From contig NZ_JAAXMS010000014.1 of assembly GCF_012290005.1 (NCBI RefSeq), positions 1-47,419 on the forward strand: a stretch of 47,419 bases of DNA, read 5' to 3'. Source of the stretch: Crateriforma spongiae (GTDB lineage: Bacteria > Planctomycetota > Planctomycetia > Pirellulales > Pirellulaceae). Shown piece after piece: positions 1 to 8,041 of the stretch. A model generated the notes under the pieces. The model was not told where the DNA came from, made no database searches, and was given only the letters and a program-made list of their open reading frames with translations. A program made the position numbers and the translations under genes. Within the stretch, counting starts at the first letter, position 1; each line of letters begins with the position of its first letter.

Positions 1-2795
1 GGGTCAACGGACAGAAAATCGGTTCACGCGATTCGCTTTCGACCGCTCACCGTTACCCGGTCGCCGCCGTATTGAAGCCGGGAAAAAACACGATCGTCGT
101 TCGCGTCGACAATCGCATGAAAGTCGACATCGGAAAACTCGGGCATGCGTACACCGAGGAGACTCAGAGCATTTGGAACGGGTTGATCGGCAAAATCGCA
201 TTGGTGCCCAAGTCAGCCGTAAAGATTTTGGCGAACCCGCTGCGGGTTGTCGTCTCGACACCCGGTGATTTGGATGTCCGCATCAAACCCATCAACGGCG
301 ATGCAAAGGAGTTGCCATGGTGGACCAAACAGGTGTCGACACCGGGGACTTACGAGGTTCCAATTCCATCGGATGCCACGGTCGCTTGGTCAGAGTTCAA
401 CCCGGCCCTCTATCAAGTCGATTGCACACTTCAAGCCGGTGACACCGATCACCAGGCGAGTCTGGTGACCGGTTTTCGCAGTGTCAGCACTGAGGGTACG
501 GAGCTGCGCATCAATGGTCAAAAGGCCTTCATGCGCGGCACCCTGGAATGCTGCATCTTTCCGAAAACCGGGTATCCGCCAACCGACGAAGTGGGGTGGG
601 ATAAGGTCTTTGGCACACTGAAGAAGTATGGCCTGAACCATTTACGGTTCCATTCATATTGTCCACCCGAGGCGGCTTTTGCGTCGGCCGATCGCCACGG
701 CATCTACGTTCAAGCCGAACTGCCCAACTGGACCTTCAAGATGGGCAAGCTTCCTGAAACGGATGCTTATCTGATGGAAGAAGGCAAACGCATCATGGAA
801 GCCTATTCGCACCACCCTTCGTTTGTGTTCTTCAGCATTGGCAACGAACTGTCAGGCGACTTTCAGTTCGTCGACAAAATGGTGGCTCAGCTCCGCAAGC
901 TGGCTCCTCACATCCTTTACACAAGCACGAGCTATTCATTTTCGCCACGTGGGTTGCTACCCGGCCCCGAAGACGACTTCTATATATCACAACGCACGAA
1001 AACCGGTTGGGTACGCGGCCAAGGATTCCTTAACCAGACGGTACCCAACACCGACAGCGATTATGCCGAGGGGCTGAAGTGTTTGGACATTCCGCTGATC
1101 AGTCACGAAGTGGGGCAGTACAACGTGTATCCCAACTTAAAGGAGCTGCCAAAATACGATGGCAACCTGCGGGCCTTGAACATGGAGGCGATTCAGAACG
1201 ACCTGCGAGCCAAAGGGCGATTGGACGATGCCGAGGACTATACCGCGAACTCCGGCGCGTTGGCACGATTGCTTTACAAGGAAGACATCGAACGCGCACT
1301 GCGAACCAAGGGGTTGTCGGGGATTCAATTGTTGGACTTGCACGATTTCCCCGGCCAAAGCACGGCGACCGTTGGTCTGCTGGACGCTTTCTGGGATTCC
1401 AAAGGTTTGATTTCGCCGACAGAATTCCGCCGGTTTTGCTCGCCGGTCGTGCCGCTAGTCAGGATTGAAAAGCTGACTTGGAGCGATCAAGAAACGTTCA
1501 AAGCCAAAATCGAAGTCGCCAACTTCGGAAATGCAGCACTGGAAAACCAACAGGTGCAGTGGCAGGTTGAAAACGAAGAGGGTGAGGTCCTGGTCAGTGA
1601 CACGGTTTCAAAAGCGACCATTCCTGTCGGAAATGGAAATCAAATCGTCACAATCGAAGTTCCGCTGAAAAACGTCGACCGGGCGTCGCAAATGCGATTG
1701 AGCGTTTCGCTCGACGGCACAGAGTACGCCAACGATTGGAAATTCTGGGTCTATCCAGAATCCGATTCACAAGCCAACTCGGATGACGTTGAGATTGTCA
1801 GGGCGTTTGGGAAGCCGCTGTTCGATGCACTTGCCGCCGGGCGACGAGTGCTGTACTTGCCCAAACGGGAAGAGATATGCCAGCCGCTCGACGGTCGGTT
1901 CATTCCCGTGTTCTGGAGTCCGCTGCACTTCCCCAACCAACCTGGGGCGCTCGGCACGGTCATTCAATCGAATCATCCGGTGTTCGATGACTTCCCAACG
2001 TCGCCGCACACCGACTGGCAATGGTGGGAACTGCTGGCGACCTCGACATCGGTGGACATGAGCTGGATGGATCCGGACGCTGACAGCACGGCTGATTTCC
2101 CGATCGTGCAATTCATCGACAAATACAACCGCAACGCATTGCCCTCGATCTTGTGGGAAGCCAAGGTCGGGCAGGGTTTGCTGATGGTTTGCTCACTCGA
2201 TATCGAAAGCGATCCCCAGCGACGGCTCGTTGCGAAACAACTCAAGCGTTCCATCCTCAGTTATCTAAGTAGCGAAAAATTCTCGCCAGCGATTTCGATC
2301 TCTCCCAAGAAACTGCTCGATCTATTTCGCGCTCGTCCGTACCGGATTCGTCTTGCCAAAGGCACCAGCCACCCGAATTACGCACTGACCAATTGTGATG
2401 ACAACGATGTCAAAACGATTTGGCACACCGATTGGCGAGATGCGAATAACCAGTACCCGTATCACATCATCATCGGTTTTGACGGGCCGATCGGTGTTAA
2501 CGGAATTCAGATTCATCAGCGAAACGATAGCTCCAACGGCGTGATCGACGACTATCAAATTTCGATCAGCGAAGACGGAGAAAATTGGAAAACGATCCAC
2601 CAAGGATCCAAGCCATCGGGCAAGATCGTGTTTGACCGCTCCGTGGTCGCCAAAGCTGTTCGCTTCGAGGCATTGTCGGAACAAAACGGCAAAGAAGACT
2701 GCGCAATCGCCGAACTGTCGCCCGTGTTTGATTCCGGAAATACCGGTGTCGATGAGCTCGGATTGATCGAAGGCTTCAATACACCCGCGGAATAA
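1..2795 (+). CDS. Glycoside hydrolase family 2-like protein with C-terminal discoidin (F5/8 type C) domain, 5'-truncated
   Basis: The reading frame is already open at base 3 and has no stop before 2793-2795, so the true start lies outside the window. The first visible residues (VNGQKIG..., then KNTIVVRVDNRM) look like the end of a GH2 sugar-binding jelly-roll. An immunoglobulin-like segment follows, then a TIM-barrel with KYGLNHLRFHSYCPP and FFSIGNELSGD. The Glu of GNE (codon 846-848) is the expected acid/base; the Glu in SHEVGQY (about 1107) is a candidate nucleophile. The last 150 residues (NCDDNDVKTIWHTDW, IQIHQRNDSSNG, ISEDGENWKTI) form a discoidin-like carbohydrate-binding module. The likely role is exo-hydrolysis of beta-linked glycans, probably in the periplasm or outside the cell. 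The substrate cannot be read from sequence. A sulfatase remnant and an SGNH hydrolase follow on the same strand, consistent with a polysaccharide-degradation cluster. Confidence 0.88.
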   Translation, partial: VNGQKIGSRDSLSTAHRYPVAAVLKPGKNTIVVRVDNRMKVDIGKLGHAYTEETQSIWNGLIGKIALVPKSAVKILANPLRVVVSTPGDLDVRIKPINGDAKELPWWTKQVSTPGTYEVPIPSDATVAWSEFNPALYQVDCTLQAGDTDHQASLVTGFRSVSTEGTELRINGQKAFMRGTLECCIFPKTGYPPTDEVGWDKVFGTLKKYGLNHLRFHSYCPPEAAFASADRHGIYVQAELPNWTFKMGKLPETDAYLMEEGKRIMEAYSHHPSFVFFSIGNELSGDFQFVDKMVAQLRKLAPHILYTSTSYSFSPRGLLPGPEDDFYISQRTKTGWVRGQGFLNQTVPNTDSDYAEGLKCLDIPLISHEVGQYNVYPNLKELPKYDGNLRALNMEAIQNDLRAKGRLDDAEDYTANSGALARLLYKEDIERALRTKGLSGIQLLDLHDFPGQSTATVGLLDAFWDSKGLISPTEFRRFCSPVVPLVRIEKLTWSDQETFKAKIEVANFGNAALENQQVQWQVENEEGEVLVSDTVSKATIPVGNGNQIVTIEVPLKNVDRASQMRLSVSLDGTEYANDWKFWVYPESDSQANSDDVEIVRAFGKPLFDALAAGRRVLYLPKREEICQPLDGRFIPVFWSPLHFPNQPGALGTVIQSNHPVFDDFPTSPHTDWQWWELLATSTSVDMSWMDPDADSTADFPIVQFIDKYNRNALPSILWEAKVGQGLLMVCSLDIESDPQRRLVAKQLKRSILSYLSSEKFSPAISISPKKLLDLFRARPYRIRLAKGTSHPNYALTNCDDNDVKTIWHTDWRDANNQYPYHIIIGFDGPIGVNGIQIHQRNDSSNGVIDDYQISISEDGENWKTIHQGSKPSGKIVFDRSVVAKAVRFEALSEQNGKEDCAIAELSPVFDSGNTGVDELGLIEGFNTPAE

Positions 2796-2876
2796 AGATG
2801 CCCGCGGAATCACGAGCCGCGTAGCAATCAGCGACAACACCCGCAAACCAGAACAGTCATGCTTTAGGCACCCAAG

Positions 2877-3404
2877 ATGAACTCCCCACTTTTCAACTCC
2901 GCTCGATTGGTTGCGGGGCTGTTCTCCGCTTTGGTTTCATTTGCGGGCTTGGCTGATCCGGTTCGCGTTCAATGTTCCGGTTCAACTTCGACGGTACAGA
3001 ATCCGGTCGAAGGTACAACGGACACTCGGCTTGTTTGGGAGGACGAAAAGTCCAGTGTTGGCTTTTTGTTTGACCGCGCGTTAGCTAAGAACACGGTCTA
3101 CACCGCCAGCTTCAAAATCGGTCAGTGCGGCGGCAAGCGACTGTTCTGGCACTGCCCGCACTACGGAAACCAGATTGGTTTTCCGGGAGGCATTGTCCGC
3201 GAAGGTGACTGGAAGGTTTTGGAATGATTCGAGGGCGGCACAGAACTGTACAACCTGAAAAACGACCCAGGTGAAACAACGAATCTTGCCAGCCAGGAAA
3301 CGGAGCGTGTTGAGGCGATGACGAGCAGGCCGCAGCAGCGGCAACAGTCCGCCGGCGTCGATTTTCCAACTCCCAATCCCGACTTCGAATTTTGTGATCA
3401 ACTC
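2877..3404 (+). pseudogene. Sulfatase remnant: signal peptide joined to a sulfatase C-terminus, broken by an in-frame TGA
   Basis: An ATG at 2877 opens a frame with a secretion signal (LVAGLFSALVSFAGLADP) and about 55 residues of unrecognised sequence. From about 3130 it becomes a typical sulfatase C-terminus: LFWHCPHYGNQIGFPGG, then VREGDWKVLE. A TGA follows at 3225-3227. Without changing frame, the next codons read FEGGTELYNLKNDPGETTNLAS and then FPTPNP, exactly what follows in intact sulfatases, where a Trp usually occupies the stop position (WKLIEWFEDG-type). TGG to TGA is therefore the simplest explanation. The catalytic N-terminal two thirds, including the Cys/Ser-x-Pro-x-Arg formylglycine site, are absent, so the locus cannot make an active sulfatase. 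It most likely results from an internal deletion plus a nonsense mutation. The sulfatase stop is also missing, and the frame runs on into the next gene. Confidence 0.75.
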
Positions 3405-4187
3405 ATGAACAGGAAAATGAACATTATCGTCATTTCAGCGTTTTTCGCTGCGTGCTGGTCAACGATCGGTTTCAATGTTGCGGCCCAAGAGGTCAACAAT
3501 TCCGGTTCGGACCAGTCAACGCTTGGGTCAACCTCGGTGCGACAGAACGCAGGTCAACAAAACTTTGACGAGCTCAAACGCGAGATGCTCTTGAAATGGC
3601 CCAACAATCGTTTGGTCCGTTTCGTTTTCCATGGCCACTCGGTCCCCGCTGGCTATTTTCGCGGTGGCCAAGTCCGAAGATTCGATTCTTATCCGATTTT
3701 GTTTCACCAACAGCTTTGTGAACTTTATCCCACCGCGGTGATCGACGTGTGCACCACCGCGATCGGTGGTGAAAATTCAAAGCGTGGATCGAGACGTTTC
3801 GCCGATGAGGTTTTAACGCTCAATCCAGACGTCATCTTCATCGACTATTGCTTGAACGATCGAGCGATCGGAGTCGAAGCCGCCCACCAGTATTGGCGAA
3901 CGATGATCGAGCAAGCACTCAATAACAGTGTCAAAGTCGTGTTGCTGACCCCAACGCCCGATTCGCACGAAGACATTCTTGATCCCGAAACCAAGCTGGC
4001 GAAACACTCGGAATCCGTGCGAAGTCTGGGCAAGGAATACGGTCTACCTGTGGTCGATTCGTATGAGCTTTTTCGTCAGCTAGTGGCCGAAGGGGCAGAT
4101 GTCAGCGATTATCTTTCCCAACCCAATCATCCCAATCGAAAAGGACATCAGTTGGTTGCCGAGCGGATTGTCCAGTTGCTCCAGTGA
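3405..4187 (+). CDS. Secreted SGNH/GDSL-type hydrolase
   Basis: A predicted esterase of the SGNH superfamily, about 260 residues. The open frame begins further upstream at 3318, but that part is the tail of the sulfatase remnant. The natural N-terminus is the signal peptide starting at ATG 3405 (MNRKMNIIVISAFFAACW..., cleavage near VAAQ) or at ATG 3417. Block I is FVFHGHSVPAGYF, with GHS in place of GDS. Block II Gly is in TTAIGGENSKRG, block III Asn in FIDYCLNDRAIG, and block V is QPNHPNRKGH with the catalytic His. All four catalytic blocks are recognisable. Relatives deacylate carbohydrates or lipids. Beside a GH2 enzyme and a former sulfatase, removal of acyl groups from a polysaccharide is the best guess, but the substrate is inferred only from context. 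Confidence 0.82.
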   Translation: MNRKMNIIVISAFFAACWSTIGFNVAAQEVNNSGSDQSTLGSTSVRQNAGQQNFDELKREMLLKWPNNRLVRFVFHGHSVPAGYFRGGQVRRFDSYPILFHQQLCELYPTAVIDVCTTAIGGENSKRGSRRFADEVLTLNPDVIFIDYCLNDRAIGVEAAHQYWRTMIEQALNNSVKVVLLTPTPDSHEDILDPETKLAKHSESVRSLGKEYGLPVVDSYELFRQLVAEGADVSDYLSQPNHPNRKGHQLVAERIVQLLQ

Positions 4188-4540
4188 CTGGTTTCGCTAA
4201 CGGCCCCCTACCGACGTGAGCGAGCAGAGCTTCAACGTCGTTCTTTCCATTGTGTCGGCAGAGCTGTTCGACGCTGTTCAAACACGAATAACGCACTACT
4301 GTTTGCGCGGACGCGAGTCTGCTTGCGGCGTCTTCTTTTGTAGCGTCGCAAGAATGATCCCAATCGGCTGACGCGGAAACAGCGTTGGCGAAACGCCTAC
4401 TGTACTGAGTCGAGTCTCTACAATCTGAGAGAGGCCCACCTGAGTTTCGCACGATCTCTTCGGGGCACCTACTGACTGGAGAACTGCGTGCGGGAGAACC
4501 GCGCGCACTGTTCGGAGGGAGGGGCGTGTTGGGAGGTTGT
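4188..4540. other. Intergenic region without a supported gene
   Basis: Between the SGNH hydrolase and the convergent metalloprotease gene there is no open frame with recognisable protein sequence. Frames of about 100 codons on the minus strand here have no family features. The right end passes into a 15-bp tandem repeat (4541-4593). No terminator-like hairpin with a T-run was seen. Confidence 0.5.
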
Positions 4541-4593
4541 GGGGTGAGATGTTTAGGGGTGAGATGTTTAGGGGTGAGATGTTTAGGGTGAGG
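4541..4593. repeat. 15-bp tandem repeat, about 3.5 copies
   Basis: The unit ggggtgagatgttta occurs perfectly at 4541-4555, 4556-4570 and 4571-4585, followed by a partial copy (gggtgagg) at 4586-4593. The TAA stop of the metalloprotease gene (complement of 4583-4585) is the last three bases of the third unit, so the array starts precisely at the end of that protein. On the minus strand each unit reads taaacatctcacccc, so every full copy begins with TAA. No known repeat family is claimed. Confidence 0.9.
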
Positions 4594-5761
4594 TCAGTTG
4601 CCATTGCTGAGCAGTGAAACGATAGGGCAGGGTGATCGCACCTCGAGCGCCTCTTAGTTGCCCGTCAGCTGTCATGGTGCCGTTGTCAAACAGGAACCAC
4701 AGCTTGATTTCGCCATCGACGGGAACCGCCTCGTTGACGTGAACTTGAAATCGTCCGTCGCGTCCAACCGGCCCGATGTAATGCTTGGTCCAGTATTCGC
4801 CCGGCCGTTTTTCATGATGATCACCGACGACGGCGACCAATGGTCTCGTCTCTGCGGCGACGCGTCCGGACAACTGAAAACCGGCCGTTGCACCGGGGCT
4901 GGAAATCAGTCGAGCGTTCGACACCTTCGTCGGAATCAATCTCGTGTCACTAGGTGTTTTGCCGCGGATGATCGGGTGGATCGCCAGCATGGCGGCGGAT
5001 GCTTGGCTGATGTAAGCCTTTCCCGATTGATCGCCGCTGATGCGACGGTAGATCGCGTTGATCGGACCCATCAGTGTGTTGCCCCGCTTCAGCCTGGATT
5101 TTGGACCGATGTGGGGCAATCCAAAACCATGGCCCAATTCGTGGATCGTGCCTTTCAACGCGATCGTGTCGTTCAAGCCGGATGCCAGTGGTGCATCGAT
5201 ATTGATGCGAGACATTCGTGAGTCATAGTTGGCGACGGACCAGCCGCCAAATTCTTCCGAAAACCCGCCGCGAAAATCGGAGTACCTTTCAGGCGGTTCG
5301 CCGACGTAAACGAACACCCACCAAACGTCGTGTGGTTGGGCGATCACACCATTTTGTTGCAACGCGGATCGGATCGCTTCCTTGTGTACGCTGGGCTTGG
5401 TGTAATGCTTCGCTGGCATCTTTCCTGCCACGATGATCGGACGAACCATACCGTTGACCCGCTGGAACAACGAAGGCTCGCCGGTGCGAAATCCCCATTT
5501 TCGGATGCCGCCCAGGATCAGCCGATCGGTCAGGTCGGCGACCTTGTTTAAGCCGACCAGCGAGTCGTCGGGAGGTCGGCGATCGGAGGGGACGAACAGG
5601 ATCACGCGGACCGTGGGACGAACAGCAGTCGTCTTGGCGGCCGGATGCTGGGCCCAGGCGGGCACGGCCATGGCAAAGAAAATGAGTCCAGCCAGCACGC
5701 AACACCGTGACAGCATCCGATGGCGAGGAGACACACCTGTTGTTGGGTCGGCAATCTTCAT
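4583..5761 (-). CDS. Secreted metzincin-like zinc metalloprotease
   Basis: The 392-residue product starts at ATG 5761. The frame is open further upstream to 5983, but that extension is a translation of the tRNA-Leu and is rejected. Residues 16-37 (MLSRCCVLAGLIFFAMAVPAWA) form a signal peptide, so the protein is exported. HELGHGFGLPH at 207-217 is the extended zinc motif HExxHxxGxxH, giving three His ligands and a catalytic Glu, and NTLMGP at 228-232 provides the Met-turn expected of metzincins. The remaining 140 residues look like a beta-rich accessory domain (FQVHVNEAVPVDGEIKLWFLFDNG). It is therefore probably an exported peptidase; its target is unknown. The C-terminus (QLTSP) ends at a TAA inside a 15-bp tandem repeat, so repeat insertion or expansion may have reset the end of the protein. 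Confidence 0.78.
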   Translation of the reverse strand: MKIADPTTGVSPRHRMLSRCCVLAGLIFFAMAVPAWAQHPAAKTTAVRPTVRVILFVPSDRRPPDDSLVGLNKVADLTDRLILGGIRKWGFRTGEPSLFQRVNGMVRPIIVAGKMPAKHYTKPSVHKEAIRSALQQNGVIAQPHDVWWVFVYVGEPPERYSDFRGGFSEEFGGWSVANYDSRMSRINIDAPLASGLNDTIALKGTIHELGHGFGLPHIGPKSRLKRGNTLMGPINAIYRRISGDQSGKAYISQASAAMLAIHPIIRGKTPSDTRLIPTKVSNARLISSPGATAGFQLSGRVAAETRPLVAVVGDHHEKRPGEYWTKHYIGPVGRDGRFQVHVNEAVPVDGEIKLWFLFDNGTMTADGQLRGARGAITLPYRFTAQQWQLTSP

Positions 5762-5895
5762 CGCTGTATGGTAGACGACCGCAGCACCGCGGGGGCGAAG
5801 AGAACACAGCCGGGGTCGACAACCGGAACGACCACGCCAGCCGAACCGAGGGGTCAGCCAGGATACGCCGCGAATCCACAGGTGAAAGAAATCAA

Positions 5896-5981
5896 TGCGG
5901 CCGAGAGGACTCGAACCTCCACGCCCTGAAACGGGCACCAGATCCTTAGTCTGGCGCGTCTGCCAGTTCCGCCACGGCCGC
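5896..5981 (-). tRNA. tRNA-Leu with anticodon AAG
   Basis: On the minus strand a full class II tRNA folds. The 7-bp acceptor GCGGCCG/CGGCCGC runs from 5981 to 5897. The D stem is GCG/CGC with loop GAACTGGCAGA. The anticodon stem CCAGA/TCTGG encloses loop CTAAGGA. A long variable arm has stem GCCC/GGGC. The T arm is GGAGG-TTCGAGT-CCTCT with one G-U pair. The long variable arm and discriminator A73 (5896) identify leucine. Position 33 is U, so the anticodon is AAG, which reads CUU and, if A34 is deaminated to inosine, also CUC and CUA. CCA is not encoded. Bacteria normally use GAG for this box, so A34 is unusual. Confidence 0.93.
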
Positions 5982-6122
5982 AAATGATTCGTGGGGGCAG
6001 CAAATCGATCAAGAGTTTGGCAGATTCCGCCGTTGCGTCAACGCCAGCGATGTCCGTGGATCGACGAAGTGGCGGGAAATCCGAGGCCGCGTTCCGTTGG
6101 TGACAATCGAAGGGATTTGACG
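5982..6122. other. Short spacer between the tRNA and the Dop/PafA-like gene
   Basis: This 141-base stretch separates the 5' end of tRNA-Leu (minus strand) from the 3' end of the Dop/PafA-like gene, also minus. It should hold the tRNA promoter. I see no confident -35/-10 pair and no open frame of its own. Confidence 0.35.
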
Positions 6123-7856
6123 TCAGTAAACGTGATTGCCGAAATCGATCCGCCGTACGCGGCGGCCCACGGCGACTTCCGCATGGTCCCAGCCGACGTT
6201 CATCCGGACTTCGCCGCCGGAAAATTCGCGAATCGTCCATCCACGTCGGGCGGCCGGCGTGTTTGACGGCGGCGCGGCGGCACGCTGGAGCCGTTTCTCG
6301 CGGTTGGCCAGCGATTCGTCGATCGCACCTTCGGTCAGCTGGCGGAAATAGCCGTCGTCGGACAGTTCGTGGTACCTAAGATCAATCTTTTTCTTTTGGG
6401 ACCAGCTGGCCCCCGCACCTTGGCGTTCGATCAGCCAGCGTTTGGTCAGCCAATCGATCTTGCAAATGGCGGCGGCAAAATCGTCTGCGTCGTGCCGGTA
6501 GTTCACCAGGGCGTCCAGCAGAGTTTGCCAGGACGATGTGATTCGCATCGCTTCGCCACGGACGTTGGCCGGCGTTTGGTCGACGAACTTTTGGACCGCC
6601 GAAAGGTAGGCTTGTTGGATCTCCAGCGCCGACATTTCACCACGGTCCGTCGCAACCCGCTGTACCAGATGCCAGTCACGGCTAATCTGGCGCAACGCGG
6701 CGATCGGACGGCGCAAACGAGGCAACGAATCCGTTTTGCCTTGATCGATCATGTCCATCAGCAAGGAGACGGATCCGACTTTGACGTATTCCGCCATTTC
6801 CGACATGTTCGAATCGGATAGCCCGATCTGCAGCCGCTGGCGCTTACGGAACAACCGCAGCGTTCGCTTCCACGAATCAATCGACTTGCCACACAGTTGG
6901 CTGAACCAGTGGCCATAAACGAACACGGGACGCTCGCCGCTGAATCCGCCGATGTCGGCCAATCGATTGATCACCGACGCTTTGGCGGACAAATAGAAAC
7001 GTCCTTTGGCGTCCAATTCACCCGCCCCGCCATACGTGATTCGGGTGATCAGCAACGTCGTCAGGTATTGCCGTTGGCGTCGAAACGCGACGTGTCGACC
7101 GACAAAACGCAAACCCCAGGCGATCGGATAATGCGTCGCTTGGATGAGCCCCATACAAGGGGACCGAATCAAACGTGGGATCGCCAAGAATGCTTGGGTG
7201 GTACTGGGATCATCGTTTCCGCGGCGGCGTAGCGTCCAAATTTGAATGACGGTGGCAAACAACAACAAAGCAATCAGCGGTGATGCGGCGATGGCGGCGG
7301 CGATTTGTGTCATCCACAGTGCAGCGATGCAGATCCGATAGACCCACAACCACACGCCTTCGGCAACGTCGGCTTCGTAGTTTTCTTGACATCCGTAAAC
7401 GTGCCCAAGCCCGTCCGCGTTGTTCTTCAAGATGCGTAAGTCGGACGCAACATCGCATCTTGATGCCGCGTCGCGGACCATGTCATCGACCACACGCTGG
7501 CTAGCCAACAGATCGCTGGGCGAACGGACTTCCGGTGTCGCCATTTCGACCAGCCCGCCGGGGACGTCCTGCAGCAACGGATGAGCTTCGAAGGTGACCG
7601 AACTGCCGTTGCTGAAGAACACCTGGTCGCCGTCGTGCAGGCCGATCGCCGAGGGACGCGATTGACGCATTGCCGAGACGATGGACCGATAGACCGACTT
7701 GGCCGACGGCAACATGCGATCCAAATCGGTCAACTGGTCGTGCACCAACGACGCATATTCCGTCTCCATTCCCATCAAACGCGACGCCAACATGTCGCAT
7801 TGAAAAGAATCGGTGGTTTGCGACCGGCGACGAAGCTTGGTGGCCGAGCTGTTCAT
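6123..7856 (-). CDS. Dop/PafA-family (Pup ligase/depupylase fold) protein with membrane insertion
   Basis: The 577-residue protein carries the signature motifs of the Dop/PafA family. MGMETEYA (28-35) holds the metal-binding Glu. FFSNGSS (80-86) and VEMATPE (103-109) follow, then KNNADGLGHVYGCQENYE (144-161) and DSNMSEMAEYVKVGS (348-362). PafA and Dop attach and remove the small protein tag Pup through its C-terminal Glu, using ATP. Unlike them, this protein has about 95 extra residues (167-262) between the ENY motif and the next core strand (YLTTLLITR). They include two hydrophobic stretches (about 168-188 and 190-208), so the enzyme is probably membrane-anchored. The Asp base of PafA aligns poorly; FEAH and an eight-residue insertion lie there. 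No proteasome or ARC/Mpa gene is in the window. The start ATG overlaps the stop of a 62-codon ORF as ATGA, implying translational coupling. Family assignment is firm; the reaction and substrate are not known. Confidence 0.85.
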   Translation of the reverse strand: MNSSATKLRRRSQTTDSFQCDMLASRLMGMETEYASLVHDQLTDLDRMLPSAKSVYRSIVSAMRQSRPSAIGLHDGDQVFFSNGSSVTFEAHPLLQDVPGGLVEMATPEVRSPSDLLASQRVVDDMVRDAASRCDVASDLRILKNNADGLGHVYGCQENYEADVAEGVWLWVYRICIAALWMTQIAAAIAASPLIALLLFATVIQIWTLRRRGNDDPSTTQAFLAIPRLIRSPCMGLIQATHYPIAWGLRFVGRHVAFRRQRQYLTTLLITRITYGGAGELDAKGRFYLSAKASVINRLADIGGFSGERPVFVYGHWFSQLCGKSIDSWKRTLRLFRKRQRLQIGLSDSNMSEMAEYVKVGSVSLLMDMIDQGKTDSLPRLRRPIAALRQISRDWHLVQRVATDRGEMSALEIQQAYLSAVQKFVDQTPANVRGEAMRITSSWQTLLDALVNYRHDADDFAAAICKIDWLTKRWLIERQGAGASWSQKKKIDLRYHELSDDGYFRQLTEGAIDESLANREKRLQRAAAPPSNTPAARRGWTIREFSGGEVRMNVGWDHAEVAVGRRVRRIDFGNHVY

Positions 7857-8041
7857 TCACCCGCCTGCGCGACGTCGCTTCGCAGCACGTACTGCCGCGG
7901 CTCCACGGTCGCGTCGATACGAATGCGGGTCAAAATCTTGACCCGACGCTCGGCTGATGTGGTGGTCGCTTGGGCGACGTTTTCACCTTTCGATGCGGCA
8001 TCGGCGTCCGCGATCGTCTGACTTTCCGTGGCGTTTTCCAT
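7853..8041 (-). CDS. 62-residue ORF ending in Gly-Glu, coupled to the Dop/PafA-like gene; possible Pup-like modifier
   Basis: ATG at 8041 opens a 62-codon frame ending with TGA at 7853-7855, which overlaps the ATG of the Dop/PafA-like gene as ATGA. About 70% of codons end in G or C, matching neighbouring genes. The first 30 residues are polar, small-residue-rich and probably disordered (MENATESQTIADADAASKG). The rest is basic (SAERRVKILTRIRID), and the last residues are DVAQAGE. Pup and UBact modifiers are also about 60 residues long and end in Gly-Glu or Gly-Gln, the residue that Dop/PafA enzymes act on. The sequence lacks the conserved C-terminal pattern I remember for actinobacterial Pup (YVQKGG-Q/E) or UBact (RYRQRxGE). 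Homology is therefore not shown; length, ending and coupling are the evidence. It could instead be a leader ORF or a small regulatory partner. Confidence 0.5.
   Translation of the reverse strand: MENATESQTIADADAASKGENVAQATTTSAERRVKILTRIRIDATVEPRQYVLRSDVAQAGE

Noticed and set aside
3318-3404. Upstream start for the SGNH hydrolase at 3318
   Set aside because: The codons encode the tail of the neighbouring sulfatase remnant (PTPNP), and the signal peptide starts at 3405 or 3417.
5762-5983. N-terminal extension of the metalloprotease frame (74 codons)
   Set aside because: It translates the tRNA-Leu and spacer; the typical RPWRNWQTRQTKDLV sequence is a known artefact of leucine tRNA genes. The signal peptide begins at 5761.
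7853-8041. Calling the 62-aa ORF a canonical Pup or UBact
   Set aside because: Its C-terminal region lacks the conserved residues of both families as I remember them; only length, terminal Gly-Glu and gene coupling agree.
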